Counted from the first letter of the stretch, positions 34,058-42,135 are shown. The stretch is 64,000 bases of DNA from Solirubrobacter sp963792915 (GCA_963792915.1 CAWBYD010000003.1:1868964-1932963), one strand, 5' to 3'. The notes: generated by a model from the letters alone, not told the origin. Numbers and translations are program-made.

Positions 34058-35098
34058 ATGTGGTCTCGCATCGCAACCCTGCCGCTGGTCATCGAGGACT
34101 ACGAGCTCGAGCCGCTGAGCGCCGAGCCGGTCGGGCGCTTCAAGCGCACCACGACCCAGATCCGCCTGCTCGGCGGCGGGACCGACGGGCTCGGCGAGGA
34201 CATCACAGCCGGCATTCCGGACACGGAACCGGTCGCCGCCTCGCTGCCGCTCGCGGGAGCGTGGACCCTCGAGCGCTTCTGCGAACACCTTGCGACGATC
34301 GAGCAGTGGGCGACGCCACCCGAGTGGGCCGTCGCCCGCCTGCATCGCAACTGGGCGTTCGAGGCGGCGGCGTTGGACCTCGCGCTGCGCCAGGCCGGCC
34401 GCCCGCTGCACGAGGTCCTCGGGCGCGAGCCGCGCCCGGTGCGCTTCGTCAACTCGCTCGGGCTCGGCGAGCAGCCCGACACCGGCACGCTGCACCGCCG
34501 GCTCGCGCGCTATCCGGGGCTGCGCTTCAAGCTCGACGCCCACCCCGCCTGGACCGACGAGCTGATCGCGGACCTCGTCGCCACCGGCGCCGTCGACACG
34601 ATCGATTTCAAGGGCATGTACGGGATCGAGGTCGAAGATCGCGACGCGCTGCTCGCGCTCTACGACCGCGTCCTCGCCGCGTTCGAAGCCGCCAACCTCG
34701 AGGACGCGCACGACGACCCCGAGGTCGCGCGGCGGCTGGAGCCGCATGCCGCCCGCCTCGCCTACGACGCGCCGATCCACAGCGTCGACGACCTCGCCGC
34801 GACGCCGCTGCCGGCGCGGATCTTCAACGTCAAGCCGTCGCGCACCGGCGGCCTGCGGCCGCTGCTCGCCCTCTACGAGCGTTGCGAGGCCGAGGGCTTG
34901 GCGATGTACGGCGGCGGGATGGGCGAGCTCGGCGTGGGCCGCGACCAGATCCAGCTGCTCGCGGCGCTCTTTCACCCCGACGGCCCGAACGACGTCGCGC
35001 CCAGCGGCTTCAACGACGCCGAGCCGGCCGCCGGCCTACCGCGCAGCCCGCTGCCGGCGGCGCCGGCGCCGGCGGGCTTTCGCCGCGCGGATCAATAG
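34058..35098 (+). CDS. Enolase-superfamily enzyme (mandelate racemase/muconate lactonising-like)
   Basis: 346 residues from ATG at 34058. A TACGGT box ends 6 nt before it. An N-terminal capping domain (residues 1-110) precedes a TIM barrel with strand-end motifs in the expected order: FKLDA, TIDFKGMYG, NLEDAHDD, IHSVDDL, NVKPSRTGGL and YGGGMGELGVGRDQ. The Lys in NVKPS and the acidic residues of the preceding strands fit metal-assisted proton abstraction. I recall similar conserved proteins in other actinobacteria without an assigned reaction. The C-terminal 20 residues are Pro/Ala-rich. Convergent 7-nt overlap with the next gene. Confidence 0.75.
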   Translation: MWSRIATLPLVIEDYELEPLSAEPVGRFKRTTTQIRLLGGGTDGLGEDITAGIPDTEPVAASLPLAGAWTLERFCEHLATIEQWATPPEWAVARLHRNWAFEAAALDLALRQAGRPLHEVLGREPRPVRFVNSLGLGEQPDTGTLHRRLARYPGLRFKLDAHPAWTDELIADLVATGAVDTIDFKGMYGIEVEDRDALLALYDRVLAAFEAANLEDAHDDPEVARRLEPHAARLAYDAPIHSVDDLAATPLPARIFNVKPSRTGGLRPLLALYERCEAEGLAMYGGGMGELGVGRDQIQLLAALFHPDGPNDVAPSGFNDAEPAAGLPRSPLPAAPAPAGFRRADQ

Positions 35099-35760
35099 CG
35101 CGTCCAGATCCGGTAGCTGACCGTGTCGCGGCGGCACTGCCAGGTCGCGAACCAGCGCTGGTCGCGGGCGAAGCCGACGTGGGCGCCGGGGACGTCGCCG
35201 CAGCGGTAGCCGTGGTAGCGCGACGGGTTGCCGGAGTTGCGCCAGCCGCGCATCAGCGTCAGCGCCGAGCGGCAGCTCGAGCCGTCGTGCGTGACGAGTT
35301 CGCGCGCGCTCCGGCCGGCGCCGCAGACGCCGCCGAGGCCGGCCTGGGCGCTCACGATCCGGATCGACGGCGTCTTGGCGTTCCAGGCGAGGTCGTAGCT
35401 GGCGCTGGCGCCGTCGCCGTCGAGTGTGGTGGTGCCGGTGCCGTCGGCGTCGAGGCTGATGCTCACGCGCGCCTTGCCGGGGTCGCCGGCGAACTCGTCG
35501 TCGATCGTCCTGCTGGTCTGGGCGAGCACGCGCTCGCCGTCGACGCCCGCCGGGTTGGGGCCGGCGAGGCGCACGACCAGCGTGCCGCCGCGGGTGACGG
35601 CCGCCTGGCCCACGAGCGAGCCGCCGTCGACGTGCAGCGGCGTGGACTGGGCGGTCGCCACCAGCGCGCTCGGGTCCGGCGCCGGCGCGGCCTCCGACGC
35701 GGCGGGGAGCGCGCCGATGGCGGCGGCGCACAGCGCGGAGACGGTCAGGAATCGGTTCAT
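35092..35760 (-). CDS. Secreted protein, paralogue of the protein at 40342-41100
   Basis: 222 residues, ATG at 35760 with GGAGGA about 10 nt upstream. Signal peptide ending near ASEAAPAP. The middle 110 residues match the C-terminal half of the 40342-41100 protein by eye: DPSALVATAQ / DPTALVRTAQ, VGQAAVTRGGTLVVRLAG / VGQAAITAGGRLIVRLAG, DADGTG / RADGTG and YDLAWNAKTPSIRI / YRLAWGNGDHPSIRL. The C-terminal 70 residues, with four cysteines, are unique to this copy and look like a small disulfide domain. Function unknown. Confidence 0.75.
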   Translation of the reverse strand: MNRFLTVSALCAAAIGALPAASEAAPAPDPSALVATAQSTPLHVDGGSLVGQAAVTRGGTLVVRLAGPNPAGVDGERVLAQTSRTIDDEFAGDPGKARVSISLDADGTGTTTLDGDGASASYDLAWNAKTPSIRIVSAQAGLGGVCGAGRSARELVTHDGSSCRSALTLMRGWRNSGNPSRYHGYRCGDVPGAHVGFARDQRWFATWQCRRDTVSYRIWTRY

Positions 35761-35849
35761 CGGGAGAGGTCCTCCGTGGATGGATTGACCCCCGCAGCCT
35801 CGGCGATCCGGGGCGTGCTGTCGTCACCGCCGGCGGCCGACCCGGGGGA

Positions 35850-35916
35850 GGGTGAGCGGCCGTTCGCGGACCCCGCCAGCGGGGGGTCGCCGCGCGCCGG
35901 CGGCCGCGGCTCACCC
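35850..35916 (-). terminator. Branched hairpin after the triple-GAF kinase gene
   Basis: Outer stem GGGTGAGC (35850-35857) / GCTCACCC (35909-35916), continued by GGCCG / CGGCC, with an inner hairpin GACCCC (35869-35874) / GGGGTC (35883-35888). It overlaps the kinase stop and lies upstream of the secreted-protein gene on the same strand, so it probably separates the two transcripts. No T-run. Confidence 0.5.
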
Positions 35917-37995
35917 CACGGGAAGCCGTGCGAGCACCGTCGTTCCGGCGCCCGGCGGGCTGGCGATCTCGATCGTCCCGCCGATCGCGTCGACGCGGTC
36001 GCGCAGGCCGATCAGGCCGGAGCCGCCGGTCGCGTCGGCCCCGCCCACGCCGTCGTCGCACACGGCGAGCCGGACGGCCCGCTCGTCCTCTTCGACACGC
36101 AACTCGACGAGCGACGCCTGCGCGTGCTTGGCGGCGTTGGTGAGCGCTTCGGCGGCGACGTAGTACGCCGCAGCCTCGACAGGCTCCGGCAGCCGCCGCT
36201 CGACGCGCACGTCGAGCTCCACCGCGACCGCCGAGCGCCGCGCGAGCGCTTTCAGCGCGGGTTCGAGCCCGCGCTCGGAGAGGACCGCCGGGTGGATGCC
36301 GCGCGAGATCTCCTGCAGGTCCGCCAGCGCGCCCTTGGCGTCGTCGACGCCGGCGGCGAGGAAGGCGGCCAGCTCGGGCGGAGCGGCGGCCTGCGCGGTA
36401 CGCAGCCACAGCCCCAGCGACACGAGCCGCTGCTGCGCGCCGTCGTGCAGGTTGCGCTCGATCCGGCGGCGCGCCTCGTCGCCGGCCGCCACGAGCCGCG
36501 CGCGCGAGGCGGCGAGCTCCGTGCGGCTCTCGGCGTTCGCGATCGCGGTCGCGACGAGCTCGGTGAACTCCGCGATCCGCCACTCGGTGCCGGCGGGCAG
36601 CGGCTCGGCGCGTGTCGTGCGGGCGATCACCGCGCCCCACAGCCGCCCGCCGACCGAGATCGGCGCGCCGATCGAGGAGCGCACGCCGGCATCGATCCGC
36701 GCCGGGCGCCCGCCGCACCGCACGCGCTCGGCGACGCGGTCGCCCGCGAACGCGACCTCCGGCTCCCGCTCGCCCCAGCCGGCCACGACCGTCGCACCTT
36801 CGGCGTCGTAGCGCAGCACGCGCGCCGTGTCCGCGCCGACCGCCATGCCGACCTCCTCCGCGACGGCCGCGAACAGCCGGGCGGGGGAGGCGTGGCGGGC
36901 GACGAGCGTGGCGACCCGGCGCAGCGCGGCCTGCTCCTCCGCCAGGCGGCGCACTTCGGCGCGCGCCTGCACGTTGGCGATCGCGGTCGCGACGAGCTCC
37001 GTGAAGCCCGCCAGCCGCGCCTCGGTGTCGGCGGCCTGCGGCGCCGCGCGCGTGGACGCGACGATCATCGCGCCCCACAGGCAGCCGTCGACCAGGATCG
37101 GGCTGCCGACCGACGTGCGCACGCCGCGCTCGCGCAGCGCCGCCGCCAGCGGGCCGGGCGCGCCCGTGTAGTCGGAGATCCGGCCGGGCCGGCCGCTGCG
37201 GCGGACGAGCGCCGCGGCGTTGCGCCCCTCGAGCGGCCAGCGCCCGCCGACCGGCAGGTGCTCGCCGCCGTCGCTCCAGGCGGCCGCGACGGTCGCGGCG
37301 TCGTCGCCCGCGTAGCGGATCATGTGCACGATCTGCGCGCGTAGCAGCCGGCCGACCTCGGCCGCCACCGCGGTGAACGCCTCCTGCGGCCCGGCGCCAC
37401 GCGCGACCTGCGTGGCGAGGCGGCGCAGCGCGGACTGCTCGTCGGCGAGCCGGCTGAGCTCGGCGCGCGCCTCGCTATTGGCGACGGCGGTGGCGACGAG
37501 CTCGGTGAAGGCGGCGAGCCGCGGCTCGGTGTCCTCGGGCAGCGACGCGCCGGCCCCGGCGTCGACGATCATCAGCCCCCACAGCTCACCGGCGACGACG
37601 ATCGGGCTCGCGACCGACGAGCGCACGCCGAGCCGGCGCACGAGTCCCGCAACCGGGCCGGAAGCGTCGCCCCAGTCGGCGATCCGGACGACCTGCCCGG
37701 TCCGGCGGACCATGCCGCCCAGGTTGTCGCAGCCGGAGGCCGGCAGCCGCGTGCCGACCTTCAGCTGCGGGCGGCCGGGCGGCCAGGCGGCGACGATCGT
37801 CTGCGTGTCGTCGGCCTCGTAGCGCGACATGCCGGCGAAGTCGGCGCCGAGCAGGATCGCGATCTCCTCCGTGACCGCGGCGAACACCGCGGCGGGCGCC
37901 ACGCCACGGGCGACGAGCGTCGCGACGCGGCGCAGCGCGGCCTGCTCGTCGGCGAGTGCGTCGTGCGCCTCGCGCAACCGGCGCGGGCGGGTCAT
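35911..37995 (-). CDS. Soluble sensor histidine kinase with three tandem GAF domains
   Basis: 694 residues, ATG at 37995 overlapping the regulator stop (ATGA). Three consecutive GAF modules of about 165 residues each open with a near-copy of EQAALRRVATLVARG and end with AFTELVATAIANSEARAEL-type helices, so the input arose by internal duplication. Then HisKA_3 (RRRIERNLHDGAQQRLVSLG, His near residue 525) and HATPase (AEALTNAAKHA, DDGVGGADATGGSGLIGLRDR). No membrane segment. GAF domains usually bind small ligands or haem; I see no Cys chromophore site. Pairs with the LuxR-type regulator directly upstream. Confidence 0.92.
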   Translation of the reverse strand: MTRPRRLREAHDALADEQAALRRVATLVARGVAPAAVFAAVTEEIAILLGADFAGMSRYEADDTQTIVAAWPPGRPQLKVGTRLPASGCDNLGGMVRRTGQVVRIADWGDASGPVAGLVRRLGVRSSVASPIVVAGELWGLMIVDAGAGASLPEDTEPRLAAFTELVATAVANSEARAELSRLADEQSALRRLATQVARGAGPQEAFTAVAAEVGRLLRAQIVHMIRYAGDDAATVAAAWSDGGEHLPVGGRWPLEGRNAAALVRRSGRPGRISDYTGAPGPLAAALRERGVRTSVGSPILVDGCLWGAMIVASTRAAPQAADTEARLAGFTELVATAIANVQARAEVRRLAEEQAALRRVATLVARHASPARLFAAVAEEVGMAVGADTARVLRYDAEGATVVAGWGEREPEVAFAGDRVAERVRCGGRPARIDAGVRSSIGAPISVGGRLWGAVIARTTRAEPLPAGTEWRIAEFTELVATAIANAESRTELAASRARLVAAGDEARRRIERNLHDGAQQRLVSLGLWLRTAQAAAPPELAAFLAAGVDDAKGALADLQEISRGIHPAVLSERGLEPALKALARRSAVAVELDVRVERRLPEPVEAAAYYVAAEALTNAAKHAQASLVELRVEEDERAVRLAVCDDGVGGADATGGSGLIGLRDRVDAIGGTIEIASPPGAGTTVLARLPVG

Positions 37996-38696
37996 CACCG
38001 GTTCTCGAGGAACGCGAGCACGGCCAGCACGCGCCGGTGGTCGTCGCACGTCGCGGCGATGTCGAGCTTGAGCAGGATGCTCTTGACGTGCTTCTCCACG
38101 GTGCCCAGCGCGAGCCACAGCGCCCGCGCGATGCCGGCGTTGGAACGGCCCTCGGCCATCAGCGCCAGCACCTCGCGCTCGCGCGCCGTCAGCTCGTCGA
38201 GCGGGTCGCTGCGGCGGCGCGCGCCGAACAGCTCGCGCACCAGGTCCGGGTCGACGACCGAGTGCCCCGACGCCGTCCGCTCGATCGCGTCGAGGAAGTC
38301 GTCGACCTCCATCACGCGGCTCTTGAGCAGGTAGCCGACGCCGCCGGCGCCGGCCATCAGCTCCATCGCCGACTCGATCTCGATGTGCGCCGAGAGCACG
38401 AGCACGGCGATCTCCGGATGGCGGCGGCGCAGCTCGAGCGCGGCGTCGATCCCCTCGGTGGTGTGCGTGGGCGGCATCCGGATGTCGACCACGACGACGT
38501 CGGGCGCCTGCTCGGCGGCGAGCGCCAGCAGCGCGGGCGCGTCGCCGGCGCAGCCGGCCACCTCGAAGCCGTGACGCTCCACAAGCATCGCCAGACCTTC
38601 GCGCAGGAGCACGTCGTCCTCGGCGATGACGATCCGGCCGCGGGGGGCCGCCGGCGTCGTCGGGGCGTCGACCATCAGGGAACTCGCGGTGTGCAC
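37995..38696 (-). CDS. LuxR/NarL-type response regulator of the triple-GAF kinase
   Basis: 233 residues from GTG at 38696, with GAGGAG 11-16 nt upstream; an ATG at 38675 is possible. Receiver with AEDDVLLREG, phospho-Asp in VVDIRMPPTHTTEG and LLKSRV; helix-turn-helix with LTAREREVLALMAEGRSNAGIA and GTVEKHVKSILLKLDI. Paralogous to the regulator at 14538. Divergent from the YhfZ-like regulator; the shared intergenic region carries two perfect palindromes. Confidence 0.92.
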   Translation of the reverse strand: MHTASSLMVDAPTTPAAPRGRIVIAEDDVLLREGLAMLVERHGFEVAGCAGDAPALLALAAEQAPDVVVVDIRMPPTHTTEGIDAALELRRRHPEIAVLVLSAHIEIESAMELMAGAGGVGYLLKSRVMEVDDFLDAIERTASGHSVVDPDLVRELFGARRRSDPLDELTAREREVLALMAEGRSNAGIARALWLALGTVEKHVKSILLKLDIAATCDDHRRVLAVLAFLENR

Positions 38697-38727
38697 TATC
38701 TCGTCGCTCCTCGGGGGGTGGACGGTT

Positions 38728-38763
38728 CTCTAGTAGAGTGCGCAATGTGCAGAACGCTGCACA
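38728..38763. promoter_or_regulatory. Two palindromic operator candidates in a divergent promoter region
   Basis: CTCTA-G-TAGAG (38728-38738) and TGTGCAG-AACG-CTGCACA (38746-38763, seven perfect base pairs each side). They lie between a response regulator and a GntR-like regulator gene in a 110-bp region that is AT-richer than its surroundings. Spacing and symmetry fit dimeric helix-turn-helix binding, probably by the YhfZ-like protein on its own promoter. Confidence 0.5.
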
Positions 38764-38806
38764 AACTTAACCGCGTTAGCTCCCGGTTGTCAACACCCGC
38801 TTCGAC

Positions 38807-39703
38807 ATGAGCCATCCGAGCGCCCCGAAGAACCTGCAGGTCCTGCAGTTGCTGGCGCGCGACCTGCTGTGCCGGCACGCCGGCGAGCGGCTGCCCACGA
38901 GCCGCGACTACCAGGCGCGCTTCGGAGCGGGCTCGGGCACGGTCAGCAAGTGCATCCGCACGCTCGAGGAGATCGGCGCCGTCGCGGTCGCCTCGCGCGG
39001 CCACCAGGGCACGTTCGTCACGGCCCGCAACGTCGGGCGGCTGTGGACGCTGGCCGAGCAGGGAGCGGTCAGCGGATTGCTGTCGCCGACACAGGCGGCG
39101 CAGCTCGAGCTGCTGACCGAGGAGCTGCGCGAGCGTTTCAGGGCGCTCGGCGTGCCGTTCCACGCGACGCTGCGGCGCGGTGCGGAGGGCCGGCTGGAGC
39201 GCGTGGCGGCCGGCGAGGCCGACCTCACGGTGATCTCCGGGAGCGCGCTGGCGCGGCTGCGCCACGACGGGCTGCGCGCCTGGCCGCTGGCGCCGTTCAC
39301 GTACTACGGCCGCGACGCGCACAGCGTGATACTGCGTCCCGGGCTGCGATCCGAGCGCCAGCTCGCCCGCGTGGCGATCGCCTCCGACACCGAGGATCAG
39401 GCGAGCTTCGCGCGCGCCGAGTTCGGCGACGGCGTCGAGTACGTCGCCATGCCGTACGCGCATCTGGTGCGCGCGGTCGCCGAGCGCTCGGTCGACGCGG
39501 CGGTGTGGCACCACGTTCCGCTGACGATCCCGTTCGAGCTGGTGGGCATCAGGACGCGGCCGCTGCGCGCCGCGGACGCGTACGTCCGCGACGGCAGTCA
39601 CGCCGTGGTCGTCGCGCGCGCCGCCGACGCCGAGCTCGGCGCGCTGCTCGACGGCGCCGGGCTGGAGTCGATCGCCCTGCAGGCGGACGCGGTCGCGGCG
39701 TAG
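38807..39703 (+). CDS. YhfZ-like transcriptional regulator (GntR-type helix-turn-helix plus binding-protein-like domain)
   Basis: 298 residues, close to E. coli YhfZ. N-terminal winged helix (about residues 8-75) with ERLPTSRDYQARFGAGSGTVSKCIRTLEEIGAV, the GntR pattern. The C-terminal 200 residues look like a periplasmic-binding-type fold: ERVAAGEADLTVISGSAL, then VAIASDTEDQASFARAEFGDGVEYVAMPYAHLV. It probably senses a small molecule through that domain. Assignment to the YhfZ family is from memory of its architecture. No yhf-type metabolic genes are next to it. Confidence 0.75.
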   Translation: MSHPSAPKNLQVLQLLARDLLCRHAGERLPTSRDYQARFGAGSGTVSKCIRTLEEIGAVAVASRGHQGTFVTARNVGRLWTLAEQGAVSGLLSPTQAAQLELLTEELRERFRALGVPFHATLRRGAEGRLERVAAGEADLTVISGSALARLRHDGLRAWPLAPFTYYGRDAHSVILRPGLRSERQLARVAIASDTEDQASFARAEFGDGVEYVAMPYAHLVRAVAERSVDAAVWHHVPLTIPFELVGIRTRPLRAADAYVRDGSHAVVVARAADAELGALLDGAGLESIALQADAVAA

Positions 39704-39732
39704 CGCCCGCGCCCGCCTGCCGGGATCGCGGC

Positions 39733-40316
39733 TCAGCAGGTGGCCGTGATCGAGAACGCGTGGTCAGAGAGCGCCGCTGGGCTCGCACCGTCGCGCGTCG
39801 AGACCGTGGCGGTCTTGCTGTCCGGGCCGAGCTGCACGCCGACCGGCCCGACGGCGTCGCCCGCGGCCGACTCGGTCGCGGTCAGCGCGCACTTCGAGAC
39901 GTCGCTGTGGAACGTCACGTCGTACGTGCCGGTCGAGTCGCGCTTGACGGCGTCGACGCCGCGCATGCCGCCGCCGGCGCCGGTGCCGAGCACGCGGGCG
40001 AAGCTGATCGTGCCCTGGACGGCGGCCACGGCATCGCTGGTGAGCTGCGCCGGGGTCTTGGAGCCGACGCGCTCGGCGTTCAGGCCGGTCGCCACGCCCG
40101 TGGCGTTCGTGGTGAACGGCTTGCTGGCGTCGCCGCCGGCGGTCTCGATCGTGCCGCCCTGCGGGCCCTTGGTGAGAGCGCATTGGCGCCGGGGTTGCGC
40201 TTGCCGGCGGTCACGCCCTGAGCGAGCGCGAGCGGCGAGACGACGAGCGCCAGCAGCACGGCGGCGGCCAGCACCCACTTGGCGTTGGGGTTGCGGGTGA
40301 GGGTGAGTCGGCTCAT
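39733..40316 (-). pseudogene. Secreted protein gene with a frameshift
   Basis: ATG at 40316 begins a good signal peptide (NAKWVLAAAVLLALVVSPLALA) followed by QGVTAGKRNPGANA, then the frame drifts into Ser/Arg/Pro-rich nonsense. In the neighbouring frame from about 40180 downward the sequence becomes protein-like (ALTKGPQGGTIETAGGDASK, LNAERVGSKTPAQL, SDHAFSITATC) and ends in a normal stop at 39733. Joining them needs a one-base change between about 40171 and 40190. The LNAERVGSKTPAQL motif is of a kind I remember from actinobacterial secreted proteins. Truncated, disrupted or mis-sequenced. Confidence 0.65.
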
Positions 40317-40341
40317 GCGGTGTGTCTCTCCTGTCGTTGGG

Positions 40342-41100
40342 TCAGACGCCGACGCCGGCGAGGCGGATCGACGGGTGGTCACCGTTGCCCCAGGCGAGCC
40401 TGTAGACGACGGAGTCCGGTCGGGTCCTGTTCATGGGCCCGATGACGCTCACCGAGCCGGTGCCGTCGGCGCGCAGGACGATCGTCAGGCCGGCCTTGGC
40501 GGGATCGCTGACAGCGTCGGGGATCGCGGCGCCGTCCTGCGCGAGCGCTCGCTCGCCCGTGGCGGTCGCCCCGGCGAGGCGGACGATCAGGCGCCCGCCC
40601 GCGGTGATCGCCGCCTGGCCGACGACCGACCGGGTCGGGCCCGCTCCGTTCGCCACCGGCGGCGACTGGGCCGTCCGCACGAGCGCGGTCGGATCCGGGT
40701 CGCAGTCCGCGTCGTGGCCGAGCAGGTCGGCGATCGCCTCGTCCGGCACGGTCCGGCACCCGACCTGGCCGGTCCCGATGTCCACGACGACCCAGTTCGG
40801 CGTGCCGGCGGGCCGGACGAGGAAGACGTCCGCGCCCTGCAGCGAGCTCCGGTAGGCGCGCGTCGGGCGGAGCTGCGCGTAGGCCCAGGCCGGGTCGACG
40901 GACGAGACCCTGGCGTGTGCGACGGTGTACTGGCTCGGCGGAATGCGAGCCACGCCGCCGACCGGCGTCGAGTGGACGGCGCGGTCGATGGCGCGGGCCT
41001 GCGCAGCGCTGGGCGCGTGGGCCGCAAGCGCTGGGCTCGTGAGCGCGCCGAGTGCGGCCGTGCCGGTCGCGGCGGCGGTGAGCGTTGCGATGCGGTTCAT
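40342..41100 (-). CDS. Secreted protein, paralogue of the protein at 35092-35760
   Basis: 252 residues, ATG at 41100, with AGGAG 14-18 nt upstream. Signal peptide (RIATLTAAATGTAALGALTSP, cleaved near ALAAHA). The N-terminal 110 residues are unique and contain VFLVRPAGTPNWVVVDIGTG; the rest matches the paralogue from DPTALVRTAQ to the C-terminus at SIRLAGVGV. It lacks the paralogue's cysteine-rich tail, so the two share a central domain with different partners. Function unknown. Confidence 0.75.
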   Translation of the reverse strand: MNRIATLTAAATGTAALGALTSPALAAHAPSAAQARAIDRAVHSTPVGGVARIPPSQYTVAHARVSSVDPAWAYAQLRPTRAYRSSLQGADVFLVRPAGTPNWVVVDIGTGQVGCRTVPDEAIADLLGHDADCDPDPTALVRTAQSPPVANGAGPTRSVVGQAAITAGGRLIVRLAGATATGERALAQDGAAIPDAVSDPAKAGLTIVLRADGTGSVSVIGPMNRTRPDSVVYRLAWGNGDHPSIRLAGVGV

Positions 41101-41162
41101 GTGCGTGGGGCGTCTCCTGGTCGGGTTGGTCACCGCGACCAGGTTCGCGGCGCCGAGGCGCG

Positions 41163-41297
41163 CTGTCAGGACGGCAGGCGGCCGACCTGGCCGGCCGCTC
41201 ACGGGTCTCCTGCGCTCCCGGCGCGCCTCCCCCCGCCTGCGGGGTGGCACGAGACCCGTGCCCCCCACCGCCGATCGGGTGCGGACGGTCCTGACAG
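41163..41297. ncRNA. Highly structured intergenic segment, candidate RNA or leader element
   Basis: Closing stem CTGTCAGGAC (41163-41172) / GTCCTGACAG (41288-41297), ten perfect pairs. Inside, in order: GCGGCC/GGCCGC (41178-41183 / 41193-41198); a second long stem CACGGGTCTC (41200-41209) / GAGACCCGTG (41251-41260) enclosing CCCCGC-CT-GCGGGG (41231-41244); and a weak CCGC/GCGG hairpin. The whole forms a multi-branched fold closed by one helix. It lies between divergent genes. Strand is undetermined; a leader of the gene at 41328 (GGGAGG follows at 41312-41317) or a small RNA are possible. No riboswitch consensus recognised. Confidence 0.45.
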
Positions 41298-41327
41298 GCG
41301 GGCGCCCCCGCGGGAGGCTCTCAGACC

Positions 41328-41777
41328 ATGAACCCGATCCTCCCCGCCCGATGCCGCGTCGTGGCCGCGCTCGTCGCTCGCCTGGCCGGCGTCGCGTGGG
41401 CGCTGGCGACATTCTTCGTCGTCCCCGTGCTCGCGTTCGAGGGTCTCGGACCGGAGGCCGCGCTGCGCCGCTCGGCCGCGCTCGTGCGCGAGCGCTGGGG
41501 CGAGGGCGTCGGCGGCGCCGCCGCGATCGCCACCGCCGTCGTGGTCGTGGGCGCGCTGCCGGCGCTCGCGCTCGTGGCCGTCGCCGCTGCGATCGGCGGG
41601 ACCGTCGTGCCGATCGCGCTCGGCGCCGTGGCCGCCGCGCTGGTCGTCGCCGCCGCCGTCACCGGCGCCGCGCTGAGCGCGATCTTCCGCGTCGTGGTCT
41701 ACGGCTTCGCGCGCGACGGCCGCGCCGTGGCGGGGTTCGAGCGCGCCGAGCTCGCCGCGGCGTTCGGGGCGGTCTGA
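41328..41777 (+). pseudogene. 5'-truncated membrane protein fragment (DUF6159-like C-terminal half)
   Basis: 149 residues. From residue about 20 the sequence GVAWALATFFVVPVLAFEGLGPEAALRRSAALVRERWGEG is, as I recall, the characteristic second half of DUF6159-type membrane proteins of about 280 residues. Three hydrophobic segments remain. The first half of the family, with its extra membrane helices, is missing and replaced by about 20 unrelated residues. The break coincides with the structured segment just upstream. Probably a remnant, though a GGGAGG-like site 11 nt before the ATG could allow translation. Confidence 0.6.
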
Positions 41778-41778
41778 G

Positions 41779-41931
41779 ATGCCCTACGTGCGCTGCCCGA
41801 GCTGCGGGCTGAGCAGCTTCAGCGCGGCCTACTGGCTGGCGCCCGACCACTGCGCGCGCTGCGACGCCGAGCTGCCGCGGCGGCGGCCCGGCGCCCCGGC
41901 GGACGCCACACCGGCGATCCGCGCCAACTGA
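41779..41931 (+). CDS. 50-residue zinc-ribbon protein
   Basis: ATG at 41779, one base after the preceding stop. Two Cys pairs, RCPSCGL and HCARCDAEL, 20 residues apart, make a minimal zinc ribbon; the rest is Arg/Pro/Ala-rich. Short CPxCG proteins of this kind are common in Thermoleophilia-like genomes as far as I recall. Function unknown. Confidence 0.55.
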   Translation: MPYVRCPSCGLSSFSAAYWLAPDHCARCDAELPRRRPGAPADATPAIRAN

Positions 41932-41970
41932 CCGCGATGACTTTCACGCGCGGCGGCGGTCTATACCGGC

Positions 41971-42135
41971 ATGACGTTCGCTCACGTCGCCGGTGTGCCG
42001 GTCGAGGAACTGCTGCCCGCGGCCATCCCCGTCGCCGCCGCGATCTGGAACGCCGCGCGCGTGCGGCTGCGGAACGCTCAGCGGCGATATACCGCGAAGA
42101 GCAGGCCGCAGAGCAGCGTGGCCGCGCCGAGGTAG
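41971..42135 (+). CDS. Tiny hydrophobic protein, FAHVAGVPVEELLP type
   Basis: 54 residues, ATG at 41971. It starts TFAHVAGVPVEELLPAA followed by one hydrophobic segment (IPVAAAIWNAA) and a basic end. I recall small actinobacterial membrane proteins with a HVGG-PVEE start, which is the main reason for keeping it. Its last 58 bases overlap the 3' end of the flippase gene on the other strand. No Shine-Dalgarno. Uncertain. Confidence 0.4.
   Translation: MTFAHVAGVPVEELLPAAIPVAAAIWNAARVRLRNAQRRYTAKSRPQSSVAAPR

Noticed and set aside
41237..41265. GGGGTGGCAC followed by GTGCCCCC resembles a T-box antiterminator
   Set aside because: The invariant ACCGCG part is missing, no specifier stem was recognised, and the downstream gene is a truncated membrane protein, not an aminoacyl-tRNA synthetase or amino-acid gene.
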